A DNA stretch of 64,000 nucleotides, taken from positions 1,178,001 through 1,242,000 of the forward strand of contig NZ_CP117782.1 of the NCBI RefSeq assembly GCF_028657905.1. Reading direction: 5' to 3'. This document shows positions 54,581 through 63,539 of the stretch, one piece after another. The position numbers and the translations under genes were made by a program. The first letter of the stretch is position 1; each line of letters opens with the position of its first letter. This stretch comes from Burkholderia sp. FERM BP-3421. Lineage in GTDB: Bacteria > Pseudomonadota > Gammaproteobacteria > Burkholderiales > Burkholderiaceae. The notes under the pieces are model-generated. The model saw only the letters and a list, made by a program, of their open reading frames with translations. It was not told the DNA's origin and did not search any database.

Positions 54581-55054
54581 CGTGGCTGACTGATGTGGGA
54601 TGCACTTGCCGCCGACATCGGCGAGCGTAAAAGTTGAACAGAAATCCTATTGTCAACGACCCGCGACGCTTCGTCGAAAGACCGGAAGTCGCCGATCTCG
54701 GAAGTTCGAAGCTTGTCGATGATTGCATGTCGCCGAGCCAACCCCGACTTCCGGAGTCGACTCACATCAGTCGGTGGAGGCGGCATCAGGTCACTGGCGG
54801 CTTTCGAAGTTCTACGGACGTCCGAGGCCGTGCGACTGCGGGGTATGTTCTCGGCCAAACTAGCGCTCAGTTCAAACAGCCTTATAAGTCCGTTTTCTAC
54901 CCGCGACCCGGCACTAGCCACTCGCCTCGCCGCAGCGACGATGTCACGATCGTAGGGAAATTCGATGTCTCGCTGTAGGGACCGCGCAGTTTATACTTAG
55001 CTACTACTCAAAGTCTGTAATGAGACAGCGGCTGTCACTGCTCGGGAAATCGAC
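54581..55054. other. Gene-free gap in the island
   Basis: About 470 bases with several overlapping frames on both strands, none with coding character or a ribosome site. No repeats or RNA recognised. It may hold a decayed gene. Confidence 0.3.
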
Positions 55055-55747
55055 ATGAAATGCTGGATATGCGGGGATGAGGCGACGACTGGCGAGCATC
55101 TGGTTAAAGCATCGGACCTTCGGCGATACTTCGGATCGGTTTCACAAAAAACGCCGTTGTTCTATCACACGTCTCAGTGTCACAATGTTCGGCTAGGAAG
55201 CACAAACGCCGATCGCCTCAAATCAAAAGCGCTGATCTGCAATCGCTGCAATAGCAACCTTACTCAACCATATGATCGAGCGTGGGAGCGATTCTCCTCC
55301 TACCTCGAGCACCGATATATCCCAGCCCCGAATCTTGGATATATCGATCTCGGTCATGTATTTCGCGTGCACACCAAGCGCTCGGCGATAAGCCTACAGC
55401 TTTACTTTGTCAAATTGTTCGGTTGTCGCATTGTTGAAGAAAACGTTCCGATCGACACTGAGTCATTTGCTCATGCGCTATTGAATGCTACAACGCTGAG
55501 CACCATCCACTTGGGATTTGCGTTGCTGCCGAATGGGTCCGGAAAAAAGGTGGCTGGAGTTACCCCTATTGAGGGGCTGAAAATTGACGGGGTCGTCCGA
55601 TGCGCGACCTGGCTATATTCGGTTGGAGATCTCAGTGTGTTCGTAACTTATTCAACTCTGCCTAGGCTCACAAAATCTGTGAGTTGGTGGCGCCCCACCC
55701 GATACGGGCGCACGGTCCCGCTTACGAATACAGCACGGTGGCAATAA
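55055..55747 (+). CDS. HNH-like nuclease-type zinc protein
   Basis: 230 residues, GGGAAA before ATG, low GC. The start MKCWICGDEATTGEHLVKAS has C3-x2-C6 and the EH of an HNH core, and ICNRCNSNLT supplies C62-x2-C65 and the final N. This is the zinc-ribbon HNH form (C-x2-C...EH...C-x2-CN). The C-terminal 150 residues are unrelated to a known fold that I can name. A candidate nuclease of a defence module with the DUF2971 gene 80 bases downstream. Activity not proven. Confidence 0.62.
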   Translation: MKCWICGDEATTGEHLVKASDLRRYFGSVSQKTPLFYHTSQCHNVRLGSTNADRLKSKALICNRCNSNLTQPYDRAWERFSSYLEHRYIPAPNLGYIDLGHVFRVHTKRSAISLQLYFVKLFGCRIVEENVPIDTESFAHALLNATTLSTIHLGFALLPNGSGKKVAGVTPIEGLKIDGVVRCATWLYSVGDLSVFVTYSTLPRLTKSVSWWRPTRYGRTVPLTNTARWQ

Positions 55748-55827
55748 ATAGGCAAGTGGCTCGCAGATGGCCTTGGAAGTGCTGGTGGCCGCGAGGTAGC
55801 GGCACGAATTCTAATAAAGGTACTCGA

Positions 55828-56673
55828 ATGACGATCGCATATCATTACTGTGACGCAACAGCATTCCAATCAATTATTGAATCTAGAAGACTCCGCCTCA
55901 CGAATGCGAGGAAGACGAATGATCGACGGGAACTTGAATTTTTTAAGGAAAAGGCGTTCGAGTACATCGCCGAGTTTGCGGAAAAAAACGAATCGTTGGA
56001 GACATTTCACACCGCCCTAGGTTTTCATTTCGACGTCTTGGAGGATCTCAGTGAATACCATATTTGCTGCCTATCAAAAGAAAAGGATTCTGTCGGTCAA
56101 TGGGTCGCATATGCAGACAAGGGCGCGGGATTCGCAATCGGTTTCGACATCAACGCCCTTAGATTGGCAGTAGGCGCACCAATCTTAGATAAAGACTTCG
56201 CCACGGCACCTTTAGCGAGTGCGGCAGGTGACTGGCGGTTTGCGCCAGTAATTTATGGTGACGACAAAAGCTTAAGGCCACACCTCGATAAAATATTAGA
56301 GTTCGGGAGAGCGCAAGAAGGAGCCGAAATCGGTACAACGCAACAGGCACGCGATTACATCAACCTGATGTGCGCTTATTTCAAGCACCCTGCCTTTCGA
56401 GACGAACACGAATGGCGCATCATTTACGATGCTACGCGACCAGTTCGCTTGACCAAGCTGCTCGACAAAGAACCTCAACCTGACATCCGGTGGCGCTACG
56501 GGAAATATGGTCTCACTCCGTATTGCGAGACGCCTAATATCTTGAATTGTATTCGCGAGGTGGTAGTCGGACCAAGTAATCTAGATCGAGGGACCGACAG
56601 TTATATATCTAAGTTCTTGAGATCCCATGCGATCGACGCCAAGGTCGTAAAGTCAGAATGCCCTTATCGTTGA
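55828..56673 (+). CDS. DUF2971-family protein
   Basis: 281 residues from MTIAYHYCDATAFQSIIESR; earlier in-frame starts overlap the upstream gene and lack a ribosome site. YHYCDATAFQSIIESRRLRL, LRLTNARKTNDRREL, HICCLSKEKDSVGQWVAYAD, GFAIGFDINAL and EHEWRIIY are typical of DUF2971, a family of unknown function often found near mobile or defence genes. The repeated pattern resembles ADP-ribosyltransferase-like folds, but no catalytic residue can be assigned. Very likely co-transcribed with the HNH-like gene. Confidence 0.7.
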   Translation: MTIAYHYCDATAFQSIIESRRLRLTNARKTNDRRELEFFKEKAFEYIAEFAEKNESLETFHTALGFHFDVLEDLSEYHICCLSKEKDSVGQWVAYADKGAGFAIGFDINALRLAVGAPILDKDFATAPLASAAGDWRFAPVIYGDDKSLRPHLDKILEFGRAQEGAEIGTTQQARDYINLMCAYFKHPAFRDEHEWRIIYDATRPVRLTKLLDKEPQPDIRWRYGKYGLTPYCETPNILNCIREVVVGPSNLDRGTDSYISKFLRSHAIDAKVVKSECPYR

Positions 56674-56863
56674 GGCGATCGGTTTTATCTCGGTGACCTG
56701 CATCGTCGCCAGTCGAACGACCGCTTACTGATTGCGAAGCGGTCGCGCGAATGTCTCGGCGGTGGCGTAGGCTAATGACGGCTGTTGGCCGAACTGAGTC
56801 AACCGATCTGACGCTGCCTGCTTGATCTAACCCAACCTTTTACACGCGAAATCGCACAAGCCA

Positions 56864-59590
56864 TCACTTAGCCCTACCCCGCCTCCGACCCGGCAAGCAC
56901 CACCGTTTCCGCTTCCCCTGCCGTTCCGCCGCTCCAACCTCCCTGCCCTTCCGCTCTTTTTCAAGAGCAACGATAACCTCCAACTGCATCGGCCATTCGA
57001 GCACCTTCTTCCACTCGGGTCCGACTTCATCATCCTTCTTGCTCGCACAGGATCGCTCGAATTCGTCGACCCGGTCGTCCCATTTGCACAAGCTGTGCCA
57101 TTCCTCCCATTCGCGTTCGGCAAACCGGCCGGTTCCCCGCATGTCGTCGCATTTGTCTTCCGGCTCCGGGCTCACGTTCCAGTCAGCACACTGACCATAG
57201 ATATACGCTGTCGGGCCCCTGCTCAGATCGCTCTTGTCACCGCACCTGAACCAGCCGGCCGATGTTGCCAGGGTCATGCCGATCGAACGGGTGCGGGCCA
57301 CGACGCGCACGAGCCGGCTCAACTTGTCGTCGCCGGGACTCCAACGACGCGCATCGGCATGCGCCAGGTCGCCGGCCACCCGCGCAAAGTAGCCGGCGCG
57401 GGACAGCGGATCCGGCGGATAGATGCCGATCACCTCGTCGAAGCGCCCCTTGCGAATGGCTGGGACATCGAGCGTGCCGACCAGATTGGTGATGAGCGCA
57501 TAGGCAACCCGGCGCTCCTTGGCGCGTTCGTGCAGCGCCTTCAGCTTCGGCAGCATGCCCGGCGTCAGGAATGAATAGAAGTTCGTCGCGCGCTTGCCGG
57601 ACGCATCGCGTCGCCTCAGAATCGGATCGAATTCGTCGAACAGGATCACGACGCGCGACAGCATCGACAAGGTTTCGAACACCGCTCGCGCGCGCCCTTC
57701 CACACTGTCCTCGCCGCCTTTCACGAGATCGCTCGGCGTCACTTCGACGAGCGGCGCCTGACAGGTGTGCGCCAGCGATTCGATCAGCATGGTCTTCCCG
57801 GTGCCGCCCGGTCCATGCAACACGAGCGACATGCATTCCGATTTCGCCCATCGCGTAACATGGGTTCGCATCTGCTGAAGCGCAATCGCCACCGACGGCC
57901 GCCGCCCGACCGGCTTATCCGCGCCCGGAGTCCCGACCGCCGCCTGCACGAGCCCATAGTCGGGATAAAACAGCTCGCCGAGCCCGACCCCGGACGAACG
58001 CGGCCAAGACACCTTGAAGTGATCGAGGATCATGTCGTTGATCCCCGCATCCAGCATCCAGTTGAGCGACGCCAGGCTTTCCACGGCGTCGACCGATGCG
58101 ATCAGGCCGGCTTTCGTCCGGTGGCGGTCGAACTCGCTGAACCAGCCTTCGATCTTCGAGCCGTCCTCCGAATAAGCGCACTGCCGTTCGAAGTAATGCA
58201 GCAGATGTTTCGCGAGCCGCTTGTCGAGTGGAAAATGGGCGAACCGGATCAGCTCCGCGACCGCCCCGAGCAATTCGTCGGTTTGTACCGAGTACTGGCT
58301 GCATTCATCGGCATGAAACGGCATCCGGCTCGACAACGTACCGTCGGCGGACAAGTCCGCGCAAATCAGCTTCGCGGCGAGTTCGAGGCGGGCGAGCGCA
58401 CCCGTATCGAGTTCCCGATCCTTGCCCAGAAGGCGCGCATAGGCCGGCGCCGCATAGGCGAGTTCGATCGGTTCCCAGGTGCGGGTATCGGCGTGGTTGC
58501 TCGCGGCGAGCTGCGCGTCGATGACCGACGACAGGAAATTCCGGCACGCATCCATGCTGTCTCTCACACCACGTGCCGCGCTCCTGAAGTGTTGCCCCGC
58601 CTCTTTCATCCAGTGACCGTCGGCGGGCAGATGCAGTGCGTCGTCAGCCATGCGGATCCCGACCTTGATCGCACCGATCGCAAACTCGTGGCCGGTGAGC
58701 GCCGGCCAATCCGGCTTGCTTTTCAGCTCCAGTTCGAGCTTCACCTCCTCGAGATTCTGCACGAGCAACGTCAAGCTTTCTTTCGCCATGCCTTCGAACG
58801 CCTTGACGATGTCGTCGATGCTCGACTCGGACTTGATCAGGCCATCCACATCGAACACGACCTTACGCGAAGCTGACGCCAACTCGTTTCTCAATTCGAG
58901 GCTCAGCCGTTCCCTGTCGAGCGTCAGCCATTCCTCCGGGATGCCCGGGTATCGCAGCGTGTTCAGGTAAAGCGAAAGACCGTGCATATAGGCGAGCAAC
59001 GCGCCCGTACGCTCGAGCGTGTCGGCCAGATCGCACAGTGCGCGCACGCACTGGCAGGTCGAATAGGCGGTGACCCAGCCCCGCTCGCCGGCGCGCACGC
59101 CGCCAATGCACCAGTCCGGCTTCGCCGCCGTGAAGATCTCGCGCACGATCCGGTACCAGGCCAGCATCGTCGGACGGGAAATGGCCAGGCGGCCGGTGGC
59201 AACGAACATCCGCATCGCTTCCGCAGCCGCCAGCACGGGGGCATAGTCCTTGTCGATCACGGCGAGCGAGAACTCGGATTGCCAGCGCTCGATTTCGGTT
59301 CGGTATGTGCCGATCTGCTCGGGGTCGCGCGCAAGCTGCAGGCCCAGCCGCGCATACTTGTATTTGTCATACAGAATCATGCTTGCCTGGCTTTTGGCGA
59401 GAAATTCACGCAGCGCCGCGTGCCCCTGTTTCGTCATGTTGGCGCAGCGCTCGCGGATCGCGTCGAGCGTCCGCAATTCTTCCATATGCGCTTCGAGGTC
59501 GTGCGACGACCCGTGGCCCTCTCTGTCACGCAGCGCCGCGTCACGCGCCTCCATGGAAGGGCTCGCCCCGGGCAGGGTCGGCTTTGGCAT
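56864..59590 (-). CDS. Large AAA+ ATPase with an unrecognised N-terminal region
   Basis: 908 residues from MPKPTLPGASPSMEARDAAL, chosen for AAGGAGA 7 bases upstream; a longer frame to 59656 is possible. Residues 1-560 are helical and unrecognised. AAA core: Walker A HGPGGTGKTMLI (GPGGTGKT at 593-600), Walker B VVILFDEFDPILRR, sensor 1 YALITNLVGT, arginine-finger region RKGRFDEVIGIYPPDPL. The C-terminus is Lys/Arg rich (RQGKRKRWCLPGRRRG). ATPases with such a large N-terminal sensor-like part are found in defence islands, but this one is not matched to a known system. Convergent with the DUF2971 gene. Confidence 0.75.
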   Translation of the reverse strand: MPKPTLPGASPSMEARDAALRDREGHGSSHDLEAHMEELRTLDAIRERCANMTKQGHAALREFLAKSQASMILYDKYKYARLGLQLARDPEQIGTYRTEIERWQSEFSLAVIDKDYAPVLAAAEAMRMFVATGRLAISRPTMLAWYRIVREIFTAAKPDWCIGGVRAGERGWVTAYSTCQCVRALCDLADTLERTGALLAYMHGLSLYLNTLRYPGIPEEWLTLDRERLSLELRNELASASRKVVFDVDGLIKSESSIDDIVKAFEGMAKESLTLLVQNLEEVKLELELKSKPDWPALTGHEFAIGAIKVGIRMADDALHLPADGHWMKEAGQHFRSAARGVRDSMDACRNFLSSVIDAQLAASNHADTRTWEPIELAYAAPAYARLLGKDRELDTGALARLELAAKLICADLSADGTLSSRMPFHADECSQYSVQTDELLGAVAELIRFAHFPLDKRLAKHLLHYFERQCAYSEDGSKIEGWFSEFDRHRTKAGLIASVDAVESLASLNWMLDAGINDMILDHFKVSWPRSSGVGLGELFYPDYGLVQAAVGTPGADKPVGRRPSVAIALQQMRTHVTRWAKSECMSLVLHGPGGTGKTMLIESLAHTCQAPLVEVTPSDLVKGGEDSVEGRARAVFETLSMLSRVVILFDEFDPILRRRDASGKRATNFYSFLTPGMLPKLKALHERAKERRVAYALITNLVGTLDVPAIRKGRFDEVIGIYPPDPLSRAGYFARVAGDLAHADARRWSPGDDKLSRLVRVVARTRSIGMTLATSAGWFRCGDKSDLSRGPTAYIYGQCADWNVSPEPEDKCDDMRGTGRFAEREWEEWHSLCKWDDRVDEFERSCASKKDDEVGPEWKKVLEWPMQLEVIVALEKERKGREVGAAERQGKRKRWCLPGRRRGRAK

Positions 59591-59835
59591 GGCGGTCTCC
59601 TTCGATAGCGCATCGCCCGATGCCGACCCGTCGCGCATCGTCTTCAGGACGATCACCGGCCGCCGATCTGCAATGCCTGCCCCGTAGCAATCACGAATCG
59701 CGGCGGCGAAATATCCTGCGAATCAGGTTTCAAGAAATAATTCTAGTAATTAAATCCGCCGCAAACGGGACTTACAAAAATAACGCGCAGTCGATTTTCC
59801 CGATTCAAGCATCGGCTAAATCCGTGTTTATTCAA

Positions 59836-59911
59836 AGTCAGCGGCGTTGCGCGCGCAATGGTGGACGCAGGGCGACACCCCGGGTGCGAGCAGCCTGTGG
59901 GTGAAGTCGTG
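59836..59911 (+). pseudogene. Remnant of a chitinase 3' end (chitin-binding domain)
   Basis: The bases 59853-59911 read in frame as AQWWTQGDTPGASSLWVKS and a stop, closely like the end of the chitinase at 48640-48695 (AQWWTQGDTPGAGGVWVKS). About 25 bases further upstream show a frameshifted continuation, then similarity stops near 59836. Another 60 bases after the stop remain similar. So the copy is a fragment left at the right edge of the island. Confidence 0.82.
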
Positions 59912-60089
59912 ACGGCATGAGTTGCACCGGCCTGCCCGTGTCATCCACGAGCGGGGCCGGGCGAAGGGGTGCGGAACGTCGATGCCGGGGGCGTGTCCGG
60001 ATGGGCGCCCCTTCGCAGCCGATGCAAGCGGGCGACGACAGCGCGCACCGCGTGCAGGCCGGCCCCCATCCCAGGAAACAAGGCGTCGC
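59912..60089. other. Non-coding stretch right of the chitinase remnant
   Basis: The first 60 bases still resemble the sequence after the intact chitinase. The rest is unremarkable. Together with 59591-59835 (AAA gene promoter, AT-rich near 59735-59770) it completes the gene-free interval between the AAA gene and the DUF1460 gene. Confidence 0.35.
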
Positions 60090-60929
60090 TCAAGCCTTCG
60101 TCCGCAGCACGACAATGCCCGGCGTATCCCTCACATAGTCGAGGAAGGGCGTATCCACGACGCTCATGTTCGCTTGCCTCGATGACGCATTCCGGAATAC
60201 CGGCTCTGCGCTCGTCTGGATAAAGAAGCCAACGTGCGTCACATCGAGCCCTTCGGTCTTTGCGTAGATGCCGATGAAATCACCGCTCCGCAGCTGCCCG
60301 ACGACATGCGCGTCGACGTATTCGCCCGGGATGTAGACGACCGTCCGGGCCCTGACCGGCAAGCCCGGTAGATAAGTACCGCCGTCGGCCTTGAGGTTCA
60401 GTTGCTTGTCCACCGAGACCGCGTGCGCGCTCAGCGTCGCCGTGATGTCATCGGCGAGCACCGGGATCCGGTCCGACCAGTCCGTGAAGAAATGACGCCG
60501 CGTGGCAAAGCCGACCTGGCCGTCCACGTAGCGGGTCGAGATCAGGCTGTCGGTGAAGCTCTGCGTCGCGCTCGTTCTCCGGATCGCCTCGACGTAGTCG
60601 AGATACGTGAAGCAGTCCAGCCCCCTGAAATCGATGACCAGCCGCTCCGGCGCATCGGGCGACCCGACCAGCATGCCACCTTGATAAGGCGTATCGAGAA
60701 ACTCGCGTGACACGATATCGATGACGTCGGCGACGCTGGCGTGCCGGTTCAGCGCCCGTAATGTCAGCAAGGTCTGAAGCTTGGTCGAGGTGATCGCGTC
60801 GAGACCGGCCGGTGCGACTCGCGCGTGATCCACGTGGCCGGCCGGGCTGATCGGCGAGGCCGGTTCGTTGCCGCCGCAGGCCGCGAGCGTCAACATCAGG
60901 GCGCTCGAAAGAATCGTCTTGCTCAGCAC
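60090..60929 (-). CDS. DUF1460 lipoprotein, NlpC/P60-like amidase
   Basis: 279 residues. Lipoprotein signal with acylated Cys18 (LTLAAC). DUF1460 is an amidase-like fold: catalytic Cys106 in RGLDCFTYLDYVEA, and a histidine in DVTHVGFFIQ. TPYQGGMLVGSPDAPERLV precedes it as in this family. Such enzymes split N-acetylmuramoyl-L-alanine or similar peptides in wall recycling. The start at 60929 is followed by a normal charged signal. Its promoter lies in the 370-base gap to the right. Confidence 0.82.
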   Translation of the reverse strand: MLSKTILSSALMLTLAACGGNEPASPISPAGHVDHARVAPAGLDAITSTKLQTLLTLRALNRHASVADVIDIVSREFLDTPYQGGMLVGSPDAPERLVIDFRGLDCFTYLDYVEAIRRTSATQSFTDSLISTRYVDGQVGFATRRHFFTDWSDRIPVLADDITATLSAHAVSVDKQLNLKADGGTYLPGLPVRARTVVYIPGEYVDAHVVGQLRSGDFIGIYAKTEGLDVTHVGFFIQTSAEPVFRNASSRQANMSVVDTPFLDYVRDTPGIVVLRTKA

Positions 60930-61299
60930 AGCACATCATCCTGTTCAGTTGACACGGCGTGCTCCCGCCCCACCCATGCGGAATCGTCCGCTTCCAACGG
61001 GAGCACGAATGCTCGGGCGCCGAAAAGATCGACCGGTCCAACCTTTTCCATAGGAGGATCGGCCCTTCGGGCCGGTGCGATATCAGCCGTACGCGCGCAC
61101 GGCTGACTGACGTGAAGCCGCTGCCGGACCTGTCGCGGCGGCGCAAGCGCGATCAAACTTCCTCGCTTGCTAAGTCCACCAAATCATTTTCCGGATGGAT
61201 GCCCAAGCTGGCGTCATTGTAGTGTCGAATTATCCCGAGGTCTTATGTTTATGCCCTCTTGCCCGGATCAGGACGCGCGGCGCGCCCGACAACGGGCAT
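60930..61299. other. Gene-free gap between DUF1460 gene and acyl-CoA dehydrogenase end
   Basis: About 370 bases. A 6-bp GC hairpin CGGCCC-TTC-GGGCCG lies at 61060-61074, without a U-run. No coding frame supported. Confidence 0.35.
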
Positions 61300-62466
61300 T
61301 CAATAGGATTTCGGCAAGCCCAGTACTTTTTCCGCGATGAAACACAGGATCATCTGCGGACTGACGGGCGCAATCCTCGGGATCATGCACTCGCGCAAAT
61401 AACGTTCGACGTGATACGCCTTCGCGTAGCCCATCCCGCCCAGGGTCGCGAGCGCGGTCTGGCACGCCTGGAACGCCGCCTCCGCCGCGAGGTACTTCGC
61501 CGCATTGGCCTCCGCGCCGCACGACGCCTGCGCGTCGTAGCAAGCCGCCGCCTTCATCACCATCAGCCACGCCGCCTCCAGCTGCATCCACGCGAGCGCG
61601 AGCGGATGCTGGATCGCCTGGTTCTGTCCGATCGGCCGGCCGAACACCACGCGTTCGCCTGCGTAGCGCGTCGCGTGCCGCAGCGCGACCTGTCCGAGCC
61701 CGACCGCCTCCGCCGCGATCAGGATCCGCTCCGGATTGAGTCCGTGCAGCAGATATCGGAAGCCCTCGCCCTCGACGCCGATCCGGTCCGCCGCCGGCAC
61801 GCGCAGTTCGTCGATGAACAGCAGGTTCGAGTCCACCGCGCGACGGCCCATCTTCTCGATCTCGCGAACTTCCACGCGCGCGCGATCGAGCGTCGTATAG
61901 AACAGGCTCAGGCCCTCGGTCGGCTTCGCGACCTGTTCGAGCGGCGTCGTGCGCGCGATGATCAGCATCCGGTCCGCGACCTGGGCGGTCGAGATCCAGA
62001 TCTTGCGGCCCGTGATCAGGTAATGGTCGCCCGCCCTCACCGCCCGGGTTTTCAGATGCGTGGTGTCGAGCCCGGCGTCGGGCTCGGTGACGGCGAAGCA
62101 CGCCTTCTCCTTGCCCGCGATCAGCGGCGGCAGGAAGCGCCGCTTCTGTTCCTCGGTGCCGAACACCTGCACCGGATTCAACCCGAAGATGTTCATGTGC
62201 ACCGCCGACGCGCCGGACAAGCCCGCGCCCGACGCGCTGATCGTGCGCATCATCAGCGCCGCCTCGGTCATGCCGAGCCCCGCGCCGCCGTATTCGGGCG
62301 CCATCGCGATGCCGAGCCAGCCGGCCTCCGCGAGCGCCGCATGAAACGCGTGCGGAAACCCGCCCTCGCGATCGCGTTCCAGCCAGTAGTCATCGTCGAA
62401 GCGCGCACATATCCGCGCGATCGCGGCCTCGATCGCGCGCTGGTCGTCATTCAGCGTGAAGTCCAT
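61300..62466 (-). CDS. Acyl-CoA dehydrogenase
   Basis: 388 residues from MDFTLNDDQRAIEAAIARI, chosen for GGGAGG before ATG; an in-frame start at 62493 is less likely. FAD-binding and substrate segments AEAGWLGIAMAPEYGGAGLG, KACFAVTEPDAGLDTTHLKT and KIWISTAQVADRM, FGRPIGQNQAIQHPLA, and TLGGMGYAKAYHVERYLREC (near the catalytic-base region) fit the ACAD family. It oxidises an acyl-CoA to the 2-enoyl-CoA. Substrate chain not predictable. Single gene, divergent to a GNAT. Confidence 0.88.
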   Translation of the reverse strand: MDFTLNDDQRAIEAAIARICARFDDDYWLERDREGGFPHAFHAALAEAGWLGIAMAPEYGGAGLGMTEAALMMRTISASGAGLSGASAVHMNIFGLNPVQVFGTEEQKRRFLPPLIAGKEKACFAVTEPDAGLDTTHLKTRAVRAGDHYLITGRKIWISTAQVADRMLIIARTTPLEQVAKPTEGLSLFYTTLDRARVEVREIEKMGRRAVDSNLLFIDELRVPAADRIGVEGEGFRYLLHGLNPERILIAAEAVGLGQVALRHATRYAGERVVFGRPIGQNQAIQHPLALAWMQLEAAWLMVMKAAACYDAQASCGAEANAAKYLAAEAAFQACQTALATLGGMGYAKAYHVERYLRECMIPRIAPVSPQMILCFIAEKVLGLPKSY

Positions 62467-62821
62467 CCGTGCCTCCCTGGAAACCGTCGTCACCGCGCAA
62501 CCCGAGGGGCGCGGGCAGCGCCCCGAACACCTCCGGCTCGCGTTCGATGAGTGCGGGCGGCGGTCAGGGCGCCATTGGAATCGACATTAAAATTCCCATG
62601 CATGAATTTATATTTATATTCAGGACTTATGAAGTCAAGTACGCGGAGCCGGCGTCCGGGCCCGATGCCACACGCAGTTCGCGCCGCCCCGCGAATCGCC
62701 TTGAGTCCTCGAATACGTTCGCGCACAATGTCGGCGCTGCACCGCATGCGAACGGAACGGCGTCTTCCGCGCCGCGCGCAGTCCGCATCCCGGAACCTAA
62801 AAAAACCAAGAACACGCACCG
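62467..62821. other. Gene-free divergent promoter region, dehydrogenase and GNAT
   Basis: About 355 bases. An AT-rich patch (ATGAATTTATATTTATATTC near 62600) suits promoters for the two divergent genes. No other feature. Confidence 0.35.
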
Positions 62822-63382
62822 ATGCCTACCGAGACAAAACCCATCCTGAACGGCCCGCGCGTCACGCTGCGGCCGCTGACCCGCGACGACGCGCCCGCGA
62901 TGTTCGCGTCGCTCGACGATCCCGAACTGCGTCGCCTGACCGGCACGCATGCCTCGCACAGCCTGGAAGACGTGACCGCGCATTGCGCGCGGCTCGAAGC
63001 CAGCCCCGACCGCTGGGACTACGGCATCGTCGTCGACGGCCGGCTGATCGGCGAAGTCGTGCTCAACGATTTCCAGGCGGCCAATCGCAGCACGTCGTTC
63101 CGGATCGGCATCTGGGATCCTGCGGCGCGCAATCAGGGATACGGCTATGAAGCGACGCGCCTGCTCGTCGAGTTCGCGTTCGAGGCGCTCGGCGTGAACC
63201 GGGTCGAGCTGGAGGTCTTTTCGTTCAATCCGCGCGCGCGGCGCGTCTATGAGAAAGCGGGCTTCCGCGTCGAGGGCGTGCGGCGCGAGGCGCTGATCTG
63301 GGAAGACCAGGTGGTCGATTCCGTGCTGATGGCGCAGTTGCGCCGCGATCGCGCGACGCACGAGGAAGCGGCGCAAGCCTGA
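62822..63382 (+). CDS. GNAT N-acetyltransferase, RimJ/RimL-like
   Basis: 186 residues. GPRVTLRPLTRDDAPAMFAS, then RIGIWDPAARNQGYGYEATR is the acetyl-CoA-binding motif A, and GVNRVELEVFSFNPRARRVY the beta-5/helix-4 region. RimJ/RimL-like enzymes acetylate protein N-termini or small amines. A weak copy of the last 28 codons follows 108 bases downstream. Convergent with the VWA gene. Confidence 0.88.
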   Translation: MPTETKPILNGPRVTLRPLTRDDAPAMFASLDDPELRRLTGTHASHSLEDVTAHCARLEASPDRWDYGIVVDGRLIGEVVLNDFQAANRSTSFRIGIWDPAARNQGYGYEATRLLVEFAFEALGVNRVELEVFSFNPRARRVYEKAGFRVEGVRREALIWEDQVVDSVLMAQLRRDRATHEEAAQA

Positions 63383-63406
63383 ATCCGGCCGACGGGTTCA
63401 CTCCCC

Positions 63407-63490
63407 TGGGCAGACCCGGTGGTCGATTCCGTGCCGATGGCGCAGTTGCGCCGCGCCCGCGCGACACATGAGGCATCGGCGCAAGCCTGA
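63407..63490 (+). repeat. Tandem copy of the GNAT gene 3' end
   Basis: Reads in frame from W to stop (WADPVVDSVPMAQLRRARAT, HEASAQA, stop), matching WEDQVVDSVLMAQLRRDRAT, HEEAAQA, stop of the gene, at a period of 108 bases (36 codons). Changes are mainly single-base, so the copy is younger than those near cysS. Not expressed as a gene. Confidence 0.8.
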
Positions 63491-63539
63491 ATCCGACCGG
63501 CTCGCCCCCGCGCGACGCCCCTCACCGCCGCGCAAACGC

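Noticed and set aside
54526..54978. Overlapping frames on both strands in the gap between the 336-aa and HNH-like genes
   Set aside because: Mutually overlapping, no start signals, Ser/Arg-rich products; none can be supported.
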